Source: Rhodospirillales bacterium (GTDB taxonomy: Bacteria; Pseudomonadota; Alphaproteobacteria; Rhodospirillales; JASLLZ01). From it: DNA of 32,622 nt. Under the pieces are notes generated by a model. The model searched no databases. It saw only the letters and a program-made list of their open reading frames with translations, and had not been told where the DNA came from. Location: contig JASLLZ010000026.1 of NCBI GenBank assembly GCA_030746775.1, positions 1 to 32,622 of the forward strand. Reading direction: 5' to 3'. The position numbers and the translations under genes are program-made. Position 1 is the first letter of the stretch. Each line of letters begins with the position of its first letter. Positions 16,420 through 26,200 of this stretch are shown in pieces.

Positions 16420-17367
16420 CTAGCCGGGATTGTGGCACGCCGACAAGTGTTCGGAGTCTTCGTCCCCCAAGATCGGCAGCTTGCTCTTGCACGTGTCGAG
16501 GACGTAGGGACAGCGCGGAAAGAAGGCGCAGCCGACCTCGGAGACCCGATCGCTGCCCGCCATTTCCTTGTCCCACGACCAGTCCGGTTTGATCCTTTCT
16601 TCGTCTTCGCTCACCACCGGAATGGAAGACAGCAGCATCTGGGTATAGCGGTGGCGCGGCGCGGCGAACACGGATTCCGTCGCGCCCCTCTCCACCACGC
16701 GGCCGCGATACAGCACCGCGACCCGGGTCGAGATGTTGCGCACGACGCTAAGGTCGTGGGTGATGAAAAGATACGTCAGGGAAAAGCGTTGCTGCAGTTC
16801 GACCAAAAGTTCCAGAACCCGCGCCTGCACCGACACGTCAAGCGACGAGGTGGGTTCGTCGAGGACGATGCAGTCGGGTTCGGCGGCCAGGGCCCGCGCC
16901 AGGGCGACCCTTTGGCGCTGGCCGCCGGAAAGAGCCCCCGGATAGCGGTCCAGATAGTCCGGCGACAGGCCGACGATGCGCAGCAGCTCGGCGGCGCGCT
17001 CGCGGATCTCGCCGCGCGGCACCAGATTGTGGACAGCCAGGGGCAGGGAAACACTCTTGTAGATTGTGCGCTTGGGGTTAAGCGTCGACATCGGGTTTTG
17101 TTGCACGACCTGCAGACAGCGCCGCAGTTCCCGGCCCCGCTTGGCCGGCATCTCGCGGTCCTGGAAACGGATGACGCCGGCGCTCGGCGGCTCGATACCA
17201 AGCAACAAGTTGCCCAGTGTCGTCTTGCCCGAACCGGACTCGCCAACCACCGCCATGCACTCTCCGCGCTCTATGGTCAGGTCGACGCCGCGCAGCGCGT
17301 GCACCATGTGATTTCCGACGCGGTAGACCTTGGTCAGCGCCATTGCTTCAAGGAGCGTCTCAGCCAT
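16420..17367 (-). CDS. Dpp/Opp-type peptide ABC transporter ATP-binding protein (DppF-like)
   Basis: This 315-residue ATPase has Walker A GESGSGKTT (about 48-56), Q-loop VVQQNPMSTLNPKRTI, signature LSGGQRQRVALARAL, Walker B CIVLDEPTSSLD and the H-loop FITHDLSVV. The C-terminal oligopeptide/dipeptide transporter extension carries the cysteine cluster CAFFPRCPYVLDTC, which in this family can hold an iron-sulphur centre. It energises import through the two permeases on the cytoplasmic face. The start at MAETLLEAM (17367) overlaps the stop of the preceding ATPase by 8 bases (ATGGCTGA); the longer frame starting in an arginine run is not favoured. It is followed closely by hyuA. Confidence 0.94.
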   Translation of the reverse strand: MAETLLEAMALTKVYRVGNHMVHALRGVDLTIERGECMAVVGESGSGKTTLGNLLLGIEPPSAGVIRFQDREMPAKRGRELRRCLQVVQQNPMSTLNPKRTIYKSVSLPLAVHNLVPRGEIRERAAELLRIVGLSPDYLDRYPGALSGGQRQRVALARALAAEPDCIVLDEPTSSLDVSVQARVLELLVELQQRFSLTYLFITHDLSVVRNISTRVAVLYRGRVVERGATESVFAAPRHRYTQMLLSSIPVVSEDEERIKPDWSWDKEMAGSDRVSEVGCAFFPRCPYVLDTCKSKLPILGDEDSEHLSACHNPG

Positions 17368-18352
17368 GAACCGCCTCCTCCGCCTCTCCCTCATGGAGGA
17401 TGCACCTGACGCGGCGGCCCGGGCCCATGGTCACGTTGGGCGGCGGCACCTTGCAGCGTTCCGTGGCGTGGGGACAGCGCGGATGAAAGCGGCATCCCTC
17501 CGGCGCGCGCGTATAGTCGGGCACCATCCCTTCGATGGCCCGCGGCATGGCGCCGCCGGTCAGGCGGGGCACGGCTTCGAACAGAGCCTTGGTATAGGGA
17601 TGCAGAGGATCGCGAAAGACCTCCTCGACGGTACCCTCTTCGACGACGGTGCCGGCGTACATGACGTAGACTCGCTCGGCGAACTCGCGCACCACGCCAA
17701 GGTTGTGGGCGATCAAAAGCACCGCCGCCCCGGCGTCATGGGTAAGGCGGGTCATAAGCTGTAGCGTCTGTTCCTGAACGGTAACGTCGAGAGAGGTGCC
17801 GGGCTCGTCGGCCAGCACCAGTTCCGGCCGGTTGACCAGGGCCATGGTGATGACGACACGCTGGTTCATGCCGCCCGAGAGCTGGAAGGGATAGGACTTG
17901 AGCACCCGGTCGGGCTCGTCGATGGCGACCTGCAACAAGGACTGGCGGGCGATGTCGAGGGCCTCGGCCGAGCGACACGACGGGTTGCCGCGCCGAATCA
18001 CTTCGGTCATCTGTTGGGCGATGGTAAAGACCGGATTGAGAGCCGCCGACGGGTCCTGGAAGATCATCGTGATCTTGCGCCCGCGCAGTTCGCGCCGCTG
18101 ACCATCCGAAAGGCCAAAAAGATCCTCTCCGTGGTAACGGATACGGCCCGAAACCTCCACGTTGCGCCGGGCAAGCAGGCCAAGCACGGTGCGCACGAAG
18201 ACCGACTTGCCGCATCCCGACTCGCCGACCAAGGCAACCCGTTCACCGCCCCTCACGTGCATCGCCACTCCGTTCAGGACGTGGCTCACGCCTTCGTAGA
18301 GGTGAAACTTCAGGTTCAGGTCCTCGACCTGCAAGAGGGGCGCGTCGGTCAC
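17360..18352 (-). CDS. Dpp/Opp-type peptide ABC transporter ATP-binding protein (DppD-like)
   Basis: This 330-residue ATPase has Walker A GESGCGKSV (about 40), Q-loop MIFQDPSAALNPVFTI, signature LSGGMNQRVVI, Walker B LVLADEPGTSLD and H-loop LIAHNLGVV. It also has the C-terminal oligopeptide domain with CRFHPRCPHATERC. Asn rather than Asp follows the H-loop histidine, a mild deviation from the usual THD. I place the start at GTG 18352, which overlaps the permease stop as GTGA. An upstream open extension in the same frame is an out-of-frame shadow of the permease gene. It pairs with the DppF-like ATPase to form the heterodimeric motor. Confidence 0.93.
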   Translation of the reverse strand: MTDAPLLQVEDLNLKFHLYEGVSHVLNGVAMHVRGGERVALVGESGCGKSVFVRTVLGLLARRNVEVSGRIRYHGEDLFGLSDGQRRELRGRKITMIFQDPSAALNPVFTIAQQMTEVIRRGNPSCRSAEALDIARQSLLQVAIDEPDRVLKSYPFQLSGGMNQRVVITMALVNRPELVLADEPGTSLDVTVQEQTLQLMTRLTHDAGAAVLLIAHNLGVVREFAERVYVMYAGTVVEEGTVEEVFRDPLHPYTKALFEAVPRLTGGAMPRAIEGMVPDYTRAPEGCRFHPRCPHATERCKVPPPNVTMGPGRRVRCILHEGEAEEAVHG

Positions 18353-19203
18353 AGATCGACGTCCAGCAAATCGCGCAGGCCATCGCCCAGAAGGTTGAAG
18401 CCCAAGACGGCGATCAGGATGGCGAACCCCGAGAAGACGGGCAGCCACCACAGGCTGGGCAGATAATTGGCGCCCTCGGCGACCATCGAGCCCAGTTCCG
18501 GAGTCGGCGGCTGGACGCCGAGGCCGAGGAAGCCGAGCCCGGCCGCCAGCAAAATAACGAAGCTCATATCGAGGGTCATCTTGGTCAGCAGCGACGGCAC
18601 GCAGTTGGGCAGGATCTCGCGCAGCAGCACGTGCCAGTGCGGCGCACCGACGACCTCGGCGGCGGTGACGTAGCCCTCGTTCTTGAGTTGCCGGGTGAGG
18701 TTGTACAAAAGCCGGGTGTACCACGGCCACCACATGGCGGAGATGGCGATCATGGCATTGGTCAGCGTCGGTTTCAGAAAACCCATGATGGCGAGCGCCA
18801 GGACCAGGGGCGGAACCGACAGGAAGACATCGGTGAGACGCATGATCACGGTCTCCCACCAGCCTCCGAAGTAGCCGGCGATCAAGCCCGGAACGACCCC
18901 CAGCGGCACGGCGATGACCAGCACGATGACGGCCAACTCAAGTGAAACCCGATATCCGAAGACGACGCGGGTCAAAATGTCGCGGCCGACCACGTCGGTA
19001 CCGAACCAGTACACGGCCGACGGCGGCTTGGTGGCGTTGGCGAAGTCGACAAACGGTCCGGCGTGCTCGGGAAACGGCGTGATGACGGAGGCCAGGATGG
19101 CCAGCGAGACGAACCCGATGACCAAGACCAGGCCGAAGACCGACAGCTTGTTGCGGCTGAACTTGTACCATCCGCGGCTGCGAAAGATGGCGAGCGGGTT
19201 CAT
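18349..19203 (-). CDS. Dpp/Opp-type ABC transporter permease (DppC-like)
   Basis: This is a 284-residue inner-membrane permease. The N-terminal OppC segment (KFSRNKLSVFGLVLVIGFVSLA) is followed by a periplasmic loop with the family motif FGTDVVGRDILTRVVFG (about 67-83). The BPD_transp_1 domain then carries five more helices. The EAA coupling loop appears as EVVGAPHWHVLLREILPNC (about 178-196), where it contacts the ATPases. It overlaps the DppB-like gene by four bases (ATGA) and the DppD-like gene by four (GTGA), a textbook transporter operon. Length is typical. Confidence 0.94.
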   Translation of the reverse strand: MNPLAIFRSRGWYKFSRNKLSVFGLVLVIGFVSLAILASVITPFPEHAGPFVDFANATKPPSAVYWFGTDVVGRDILTRVVFGYRVSLELAVIVLVIAVPLGVVPGLIAGYFGGWWETVIMRLTDVFLSVPPLVLALAIMGFLKPTLTNAMIAISAMWWPWYTRLLYNLTRQLKNEGYVTAAEVVGAPHWHVLLREILPNCVPSLLTKMTLDMSFVILLAAGLGFLGLGVQPPTPELGSMVAEGANYLPSLWWLPVFSGFAILIAVLGFNLLGDGLRDLLDVDL

Positions 19204-20222
19204 TGACCGCGGACCCCGAGCCGAATGCGCGGATCGATGAAGGCGACGATGATGTCGATGATCAGGTTGATGACCAGGAAGAAGGCGGCGATGACCAGCA
19301 CCGTGCCGACGATGGCGTTAAGGTCCTTTTCCAGAATTACATAAACGCCGTAGCGGGCCATGCCGGGCCAGGCGAAGACGGATTCGACCAGAAAGGCGCT
19401 TCCCAGCTTGACCGCGATGTCGAGGCCGAGAATGGTCAAGGTCGGAATGAGGGCCGGGCGCAGCGCGTACTTGGCCGCGATCCGGCCCTCGTGAAAGCCG
19501 TAGGCGCGGGCGAACTCGATGTATTGGCGCTCGTAGGACTCGCCCACGTTGGCACGGGTCAGGCGGGTTGTTTGTCCGATGCTGGCCAGCGACAGGGCGG
19601 CCGCCGGCATGAGAATATGGGCAAAAGCGTCGCGAAAGGTCGCCCACTCTCCGGCGATCAGCGAATCGACCAGGTACAGCCCCGTCACATGAGGCGGCGC
19701 CGTCACGGCTTCGGACAGGCGGCCCGCGACCGGCAATATCTCGAGCCAGAAGGCGAATATCAACATGAAGAAGACGGACCACACGAAGTTGGGCGTGACC
19801 ACGCCGAGAAGCGAGAACAGACGCGAGAAGTTGTCCAAGAGGCCGTCGCGATAGCGCGCCGCCAGGGTACCAAGGGGAATGCCGATGGTGATCATGAGAA
19901 TGGAAGACGCCACGATCAGTTCGAACGTGGCGGGGAAGGTCTTTATCAGATCGTCGGCCACCGGCCCCCGGGTGTAGAGGGAAATGCCGAGGTCGCCCCC
20001 GGACACGCCCTTGACGTATTCCCAATACTGGACCGGCAGGGCATCATTGAGATGAAGCTCCTCGCGCAGGTCCTGGATCTGCTCCTTCGTCGCCATCGGT
20101 CCCAGCGCCATGCGGGCCGGGTCGCCGGGAATGACACGGGCGATAACAAAGATGAGCATCGAGACGCCCACCAGGGTGACGACGGCGGCCAGTGCCCGTC
20201 GGATCAGGTATCGAATCAGCAT
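19200..20222 (-). CDS. Dpp/Opp-type ABC transporter permease (DppB-like)
   Basis: This 340-residue permease opens with the OppB/DppB signature: LIRYLIRRALAAVVTLVGVS, then VIPGDPARMALGP. A periplasmic region ends in GDLGISLYTRGPV, and the transmembrane domain follows. The EAA loop is seen at ARAYGFHEGRIAAKYALRP, and the C-terminus has the usual FIDPRIRLG. Together with the DppC-like subunit it forms the pore for peptide-like solutes. The ATG at 20222 (GGGA nine bases upstream) is preferred to a TTG four codons earlier. The 100-bp gap back to the binding-protein gene is the largest inside the transporter operon and could allow higher expression of the binding protein. Confidence 0.93.
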   Translation of the reverse strand: MLIRYLIRRALAAVVTLVGVSMLIFVIARVIPGDPARMALGPMATKEQIQDLREELHLNDALPVQYWEYVKGVSGGDLGISLYTRGPVADDLIKTFPATFELIVASSILMITIGIPLGTLAARYRDGLLDNFSRLFSLLGVVTPNFVWSVFFMLIFAFWLEILPVAGRLSEAVTAPPHVTGLYLVDSLIAGEWATFRDAFAHILMPAAALSLASIGQTTRLTRANVGESYERQYIEFARAYGFHEGRIAAKYALRPALIPTLTILGLDIAVKLGSAFLVESVFAWPGMARYGVYVILEKDLNAIVGTVLVIAAFFLVINLIIDIIVAFIDPRIRLGVRGQ

Positions 20223-20322
20223 CGGTGGTCCCAACCCGCGCCGAATGAGAAAGCGGGAGCGGCGCCTTTCACGGCGGCCGCCCCCTTTTCGACTTTCGCC
20301 AGCGCGACGTCGCCGCGCTCTA

Positions 20323-21912
20323 CTACTTCATCTCCATAATGCGAAAGATCATGTTGCCGCCCATGAGCCCGGTGTTCATGTTGGGCTTTTCCAGGGTCGG
20401 CACCATGACCACGTCGCGCTTGGGATAGAGATTGACCATCTGAAAACCGTAGATGGACGGACGAAGATCGACGATCCGGCGGATCAACTTCGTGTAGATT
20501 CCCTTGCGCTTGGCCGAGTCGGTCGTCGACCGGCCTTCGTCGAGGAGCCGATCCACCTCGTCATCCTTCAAGTATTCCATGGCGTTGTACTGGCCATGGG
20601 TGCTGGAATGATAGAGGGTGTAGAGATAGGCGTCCGGATCCGGCGTGCGGGCGTTGTAGTTGATCTGCCCGACGTGGGGTGTGGTTTCGGGCTTGGCGAC
20701 GCGCTCGGTAAACAGCACCCAGGGCACGCGCACGACGTCGGACTTGAAGCCCAGCACGCCCCAGTTCTGCTGCATCAGGAGCGCCATGCGCTCTTCCCAA
20801 GAGACCTCGGCGATCCAGGTAATCTCGATCCTGTGGTCGCCCGGCTTGTACTTGCACTGGGCCAGCTCGGCCTTCGCCTTCTTCATGTCCTGGGCGAAGT
20901 CGGGCATGGTGGGATCGTAACCCATCATGGTCTCCAACAGCGGACCCTTGGACGGCTTGGCGCCGACGATATCGTCGGTGATGCGCCGCTGTCCATGGAT
21001 GGCCTTGAAGTCAAGGGCATAGGACAGGGCCCGGCGGCAATGGACGTCGTCGAGGGGCGCCTTGGTCGTGTTAAGCTTGATGAAGTACTGGGCGATGCCC
21101 GGCTCCTTCAACATGGTCACGCCCTTCAGGCCAATCAGCGAGCGCTGGGTCTCCGGTCCGATCCACTGGTTAGCGAGATCCTGCTCGCCGCGGCTCATCA
21201 AGGCCAGGATGGTCGGATCCTTGAGCGAATACCGTTGACGCACGACGTCGGGCGCCTTGGCCGCGTGACCGGCGAAGTAGTCCTTGAACTTCTTCATTAC
21301 CGTCAGTTGCTGAGGGTCGTGTGAGACCCGGCGATAAGCGCCCGTGCCGGCACTGTTACCGTGCAGATACTTCTGCCCATAGTCCCCGAACTCGCCGAAC
21401 TTGCCCGCTTCCTTGTGGGCCAGCACGTCGTCCTTGTCGAGGATCGCCAGGCGCAACAGTGCCGCGTAGAAAGGCGCGTAGGGCTTGGCCAGGGTAACCA
21501 CCGCGGTGCGCTTGTCCTTGGCCACCACGTCCTTGATCCGGCCCTTGAACAGGTACGAGAACCCCTGGCCCAGGGCGTTCATGCGATTGATCGAGAAGAC
21601 CACGTCATCGGCGTCGAGCACGTTGCCGCTGTGAAACTTGACGCCCTCGCGGAGCGTGATGGTATAGGTAATCCCGTCGATGTCGATCTTTTCGGCCAGG
21701 TGCGGCTTGATGCCGCTTCCGCTGCCGTCAAGCGCCGGGAAGACAAGGGTGTCGTATAGGTTGTAAAGCAAAATTGAATCGGCCACGTCCTTGGCCTTGT
21801 AGGGATCCATCTCGCCGACCGCTACTTCGTCGGTCCGCAAAACGGTCTCGGCCTGTACGGGAGCGGCCAAAGCGGCGAACAGCGCCGCAAGCATTAGGAA
21901 AATGCGTCTCAT
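20323..21912 (-). CDS. Dpp/Opp-type ABC transporter periplasmic substrate-binding protein
   Basis: This is a 529-residue family-5 extracellular solute-binding protein. The signal peptide covers about 1-21 (MRRIFLMLAALFAALAAPVQA). It is followed by the lobe-I landmarks LYDTLVFPAL, TITLREGVKFHSGNVLDADDVVFSINR and later KLNTTKAPLDDVHCRRALSYALD, the family's ligand-site region. It captures a peptide-like solute in the periplasm for the DppBCDF-like importer. The ATG at 21912 has an excellent ribosome-binding site (AGGAGG, eight bases upstream); the frame's longer N-terminus lies in the promoter region. It is the first gene of the operon that continues through the hyu genes, so this solute is probably the compound being degraded. 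Confidence 0.94.
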   Translation of the reverse strand: MRRIFLMLAALFAALAAPVQAETVLRTDEVAVGEMDPYKAKDVADSILLYNLYDTLVFPALDGSGSGIKPHLAEKIDIDGITYTITLREGVKFHSGNVLDADDVVFSINRMNALGQGFSYLFKGRIKDVVAKDKRTAVVTLAKPYAPFYAALLRLAILDKDDVLAHKEAGKFGEFGDYGQKYLHGNSAGTGAYRRVSHDPQQLTVMKKFKDYFAGHAAKAPDVVRQRYSLKDPTILALMSRGEQDLANQWIGPETQRSLIGLKGVTMLKEPGIAQYFIKLNTTKAPLDDVHCRRALSYALDFKAIHGQRRITDDIVGAKPSKGPLLETMMGYDPTMPDFAQDMKKAKAELAQCKYKPGDHRIEITWIAEVSWEERMALLMQQNWGVLGFKSDVVRVPWVLFTERVAKPETTPHVGQINYNARTPDPDAYLYTLYHSSTHGQYNAMEYLKDDEVDRLLDEGRSTTDSAKRKGIYTKLIRRIVDLRPSIYGFQMVNLYPKRDVVMVPTLEKPNMNTGLMGGNMIFRIMEMK

Positions 21913-22103
21913 CAGGGGTTCCTCCTGTTGGTCATGATTATCCTTGAGTCCACGCCCCTTCCCAATGCGGGAAACGGCGCCCTCAGGTTTGAATTCCAGG
22001 TGAAGCAAATTTCAGCGATGTTATCCGTAACCTCCCTCGGCGACGCGATCCGTCTTTGGACGGAGACATTTGCTTATTTTTGTGTCTGTCGGCTTCGCCG
22101 TAC

Positions 22104-22118
22104 TTATAATGATTGTAA
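22104..22118. promoter_or_regulatory. AT-rich imperfect palindrome in the divergent promoter region
   Basis: TTATAATGATTGTAA (TTA-x-AAT-n-ATT-x-TAA) sits in the 295-bp divergent region between the binding-protein gene (minus) and the oxidoreductase gene (plus). It contains TATAAT for the plus strand and TACAAT for the minus strand, so it could be an operator, a -10 element, or both. I see no good -35 at standard spacing on either strand, so the promoter call is tentative. Confidence 0.35.
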
Positions 22119-22207
22119 TCGCCGCTAAAAATCAAGAAGCTAGATGATGCGCCCGGGCACCCGCTTTCCGCCGAAGCCCCGCCCGGGGCCCGGATGAGAG
22201 GAACACA

Positions 22208-23188
22208 ATGAAAGTGATCGTGCTGCCGCAATACGGCGGCCCAGGAGTTTTGACCGTCGCCGAGGCGCCGAAGCCGGAGCCGGGCGTCGATCAAATTCTG
22301 GTGCGGGTACGGGCCATCGGGGTCAACCGGGCCGACGGCCTGCAGCGCCAAGGACTGTACCCCATGCCGCCCGGAATCAGCGACGTCCCGGGCCTCGAGT
22401 TGGCCGGCGAGGTGGCGGCCCTTGGCCCCGGCGTCGATGATCACGCGGTGGGCGACAGGGTCTTCGGGCTGGTCACCGAGGGCGCCTACGCCGAATACGC
22501 CGTCATGGACCGGGGACTGGCGGTGCCCATTCCTAAGTCCTGGGGTTTCGTCGAGGGCGCTTCGGTGATCGAGGTCTTTTGCACGGCCCACGAGACCCTG
22601 TTCGAATTGGCGGGACTTGAGGCGGGCCAGTCCGTCCTCATTCACGCCGGCGGCAGCGGCGTCGGGACGGCGGCCGTTCAGATGGCCCGCCACAGAGGCG
22701 CCACGGTCTATTTTACCGCCGGCTCGCAGCGCAAGATCAACCGCGTCGTCGAATTGGGCGGCCACGCCGGTTTCAACTATCACACCCACGACTTCGTCGA
22801 GGAAGTATTCCGGGCGACCGGGGGCGAGGGTGTCGACGTCATCGAAGACTTCATCGGCGCCGACTATCTGATGCGCAACATCGCGTTGTTGCGCGAAACC
22901 GGATGCCTGGTCCTGGTCGGTATCCTGGGCGGGTCCATCGGTAGTTTCGACGTCCGCCCGATGTTCCGCAAGCGGCTCAGGATATGCGGCTTCACGCTGC
23001 GCGCCCAATCCGTGGACGACAAGCGCGCCGTCGTCCGGCGCTTTCGCGAAACCTGGCTGCCGCTGCTTGATGCCGGCACGGTCAAGCCGGTAATCCATGC
23101 CGCCGTTCCCTTCGACGAAGCGAAGCGCGCCCATGAGATCATGGAGGCCAACGAGAACCTGGGAAAGGTCATCATTACCATTGAGTGA
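22208..23188 (+). CDS. Quinone oxidoreductase-type MDR (zinc-independent alcohol dehydrogenase-like) enzyme
   Basis: This 326-residue medium-chain dehydrogenase/reductase has a GroES-like N-terminal domain (1-120, with VNRADGLQRQGLYPMPPG, the quinone-oxidoreductase pattern, and PGLELAGEV). A Rossmann domain follows with VLIHAGGSGVGTAAVQMARHRGA (about 140-162), which binds NADPH. The structural-zinc cysteine cluster is absent, as expected for the QOR/PIG3 branch. Such enzymes reduce quinones or activated alkenes. AGAGGA lies six bases upstream of the ATG. It precedes the fused hyuAB gene by 51 bases in the same direction and is probably co-transcribed. It may reduce an unsaturated product, but that link is inferred only from position. 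Confidence 0.92.
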   Translation: MKVIVLPQYGGPGVLTVAEAPKPEPGVDQILVRVRAIGVNRADGLQRQGLYPMPPGISDVPGLELAGEVAALGPGVDDHAVGDRVFGLVTEGAYAEYAVMDRGLAVPIPKSWGFVEGASVIEVFCTAHETLFELAGLEAGQSVLIHAGGSGVGTAAVQMARHRGATVYFTAGSQRKINRVVELGGHAGFNYHTHDFVEEVFRATGGEGVDVIEDFIGADYLMRNIALLRETGCLVLVGILGGSIGSFDVRPMFRKRLRICGFTLRAQSVDDKRAVVRRFRETWLPLLDAGTVKPVIHAAVPFDEAKRAHEIMEANENLGKVIITIE

Positions 23189-23239
23189 AAAAAAATCGAA
23201 CTATAAAGGCTCGCGACCAGCCAAGGGAAAACAACGAAA

Positions 23240-26200
23240 ATGACCGATCAACCCGAACGTTTCCGCCTTGGATTCGACATCGGTGGAACGTTCACCGATT
23301 TCGTTCTCCTTGACGGTAAAAGCGGAGAGGTCCGCCTCCACAAATGCCTGACGACGCCCGACGACCCTTCGGCGGGGGCGCTGCTTGGCCTGGAGGAACT
23401 GCTGGCGGCGGCGGACCTGACACTCGGTGAGATCGGTCACCTGATCCACGGCACGACCCTGGTCGCGAACGCCCTGATCGAGCGGCGCGGGGCGCGGGTC
23501 GGCCTGCTGACGACCGAGGGGTTCCGCGACGTCCTTGAGATGGGGACGGAGCAGCGCTACGACATACACGACCTGTTTTTGGAGTTCCCTAAGCCGTTGG
23601 TACCGCGCCACCTGCGGCGCCAAGTGGTGGAGCGCTTGAACCGGGACGGCGACGTCGTCATTCCGCTGGACCTGGAACAAGCGGGCCGCGAGATCCAAAA
23701 CCTGATCGATGGCGGGGTCGAGGCGATCGCCGTCAGTTTTCTGCACTCTTACAAGAACCCGGCGCACGAAGATGCGCTTGGCGCCCTCATCGCGGCGCGA
23801 TTCCCCGATATTCCCGTGTCGCTTTCAAGCGCCGTGCAACCGGAACTGCGCGAGTTTGATCGTACCTCGACGACGGTGGCAAACGCTTACGTACAGCCCT
23901 TGATGGGGCGCTACGTGGGGCGTTTGATGGAGGCCATCGAGGCGCAGGGGTTTGGTGGCCAGTTTCACCTCATGCAGTCGTCCGGGGGCCTGGCGGCGCC
24001 GGCCGTCGCGGTTTCGTTTCCCGTGCGCTTCTTGGAATCGGGGCCGGCCGGTGGAGGAATGGCGACGGCGTTCTTCGGCGGCCAGGTCGATCAACAGGAC
24101 GTGATCTCGTTCGACATGGGCGGAACAACGGCAAAGGCCTGCCTGATCCAGGACGGCCGCGCCGACGTGGCGCCGATGATGGAGGCGGCCAGGGTGCACC
24201 GCTTCAAGAAGGGAAGCGGCCTGCCGATCAAGGCGCCGGTGATCGACATGATCGAAATCGGCGCCGGCGGCGGATCGATCGCGCGGGTCGATAACCTGGG
24301 TCTCTTGAAGGTCGGTCCGGGCAGCGCCGGCGCCGACCCGGGACCGGCTTGTTATGGACACGGGGGAACGGAGCCGACGGTTACCGACGCCAACCTGGCG
24401 CTGGGCTATCTGGATCCCGACTTTTTCCTCGGCGGACGGATGGCGTTGGACGGGGCGCGGGCGACGGCGGCGATCGGCGCGATTGGTGAACCCCTGGGCC
24501 TGACGGCGGTGGAGGCGGCCTGGGGAATCTATGAGATCGTGTGTGAAAACATGGCTTCGGCGGCGCGCGTCCATACCGTCGAGAAGGGCCACGACCCCAG
24601 GCGCTATGCGATGGTGGCGGTGGGCGGCGCCGGACCGGCCCACGCGGCGCGGGTGGCGCGCAAGCTCGGCGTCGGCGAACTCATCGTACCGCCGGCGTCG
24701 GGAGCCGCCTCGGCGCTCGGCTTTCTGGTCGCGCCGATCAGCTTCGAGCACACGCGCTCCCTGCCCTGCCTGATCGAAGAAATGGACTTCGGCGCGGTCA
24801 ACGACCTGCTCGGGGAGATGGAAGCCGAAGGGCGGCAGATGCTGAGCGAGGCCGGCGTCGATCCCAAGGACATCACCGTCGCCCGTTCCGCCGACATGCG
24901 ACTTTTCGGTCAGATGCACGAAATCAAGGTTCCGCTGCCAAGCGCGCCGCTTGACGAAATCAACGTCGCCGACCTGACCGGCGCCTTCGCAGAGGTTTAT
25001 ACGCGGCTCTACACTCATCTATATGAAGGATCGCGGATCCAGGCGCTGCACTGGCGCGTGCTGTGCTCGGGGCCGACGCCCAAGGTCGACATGACCCGCC
25101 AAGCAGGGACCGACGCAAGCGGCCGGGACAGAAAAAGCAGTCGGCTGGCTTATTTCCCCGAGGCCGGGGACTTCGTCGATGTCCCGGTTTACGACCGCTA
25201 TGCGCTTCAACCGGGCCAGGATATCGCCGGTCCGGCGATCGTCGAGGAACGGGAATCGACCACCATTGTGCCGCCTGGCGATAGGCTGTCGGTGGATGAG
25301 CACCTGAACCTCCGCCTCACAATCGGCCAGACCTCGGCCCTCGAAACCGTGGTGCCGGAGGGCATGGCGATGGAAGAGGCGGTGGCGCGCATCGAGAACG
25401 ATCCTGTCGGCCTTGAGATCATGTGGAGCCGGCTGATCAACGTCGCCGAGGAATGTTGGTATACCGTCATCCGCACGGCGTTCTCGCTGATCATCGGCGA
25501 GGCTCAGGACTTCGCCTGCGAAGTGCTGGACGCGCGCGGCAAACAAATCGCCCATTCGCCGCGCGCCATGCCGGTGTTCAACCTGACCCTGCCCATGGCG
25601 GTCAATGCCATGTTGCGGCGCTATCCCGCCGAAGAGCTCAAGCCGGGTGACGTGATGATCACCAATGACCCGTGGCTGTGCGCCGGACACCTGTTCGATA
25701 TTGCCATCGCCGCCCCGGTGTTCCGCCACGACCGCGTGGTGGCAATCATCGGCATCGTCGGCCACGTCGCCGACATCGGCGGCACCAAGGACAGCCTGAA
25801 CGCCCAGGAAATTTATGAAGAAGGGATACAAATCCCGCCCATGAAACTCTATCGCGAGGGTCGGGTCAGCGAAGACGTGATCGACTTGATCCGCGAGAAC
25901 GTGCGCGATTCCGACCAGGTAATCGGCGATATCCACGCCTTGGTTTCGGCCAGCCGAACCGGGGCTGAGCGCCTGCTCCGCTTCATGGAAGAATACGGCA
26001 TGCACGACCTTGAGGCCCTGGCGACGGTTGTCCAGGGACGCGCCGAGGTCGCCATGCGCGATGCCATCCGCCGGCTGCCGGACGGCGTCTACGATAGCGA
26101 GATCTGGAACGACGGCCTGGGCACGCCGCAACGCTACCCGGTCGACATCATGGTCAAGGGCGACGAACTGGAAGTGGACTTCGCCGGCGCACCGCCACAG

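Noticed and set aside
18353-18859. Long N-terminal extension of the DppD-like ATPase
   Set aside because: It overlaps the permease gene in another frame and is Arg/Pro-rich; GTG at 18352 gives the normal family length and a GTGA overlap.
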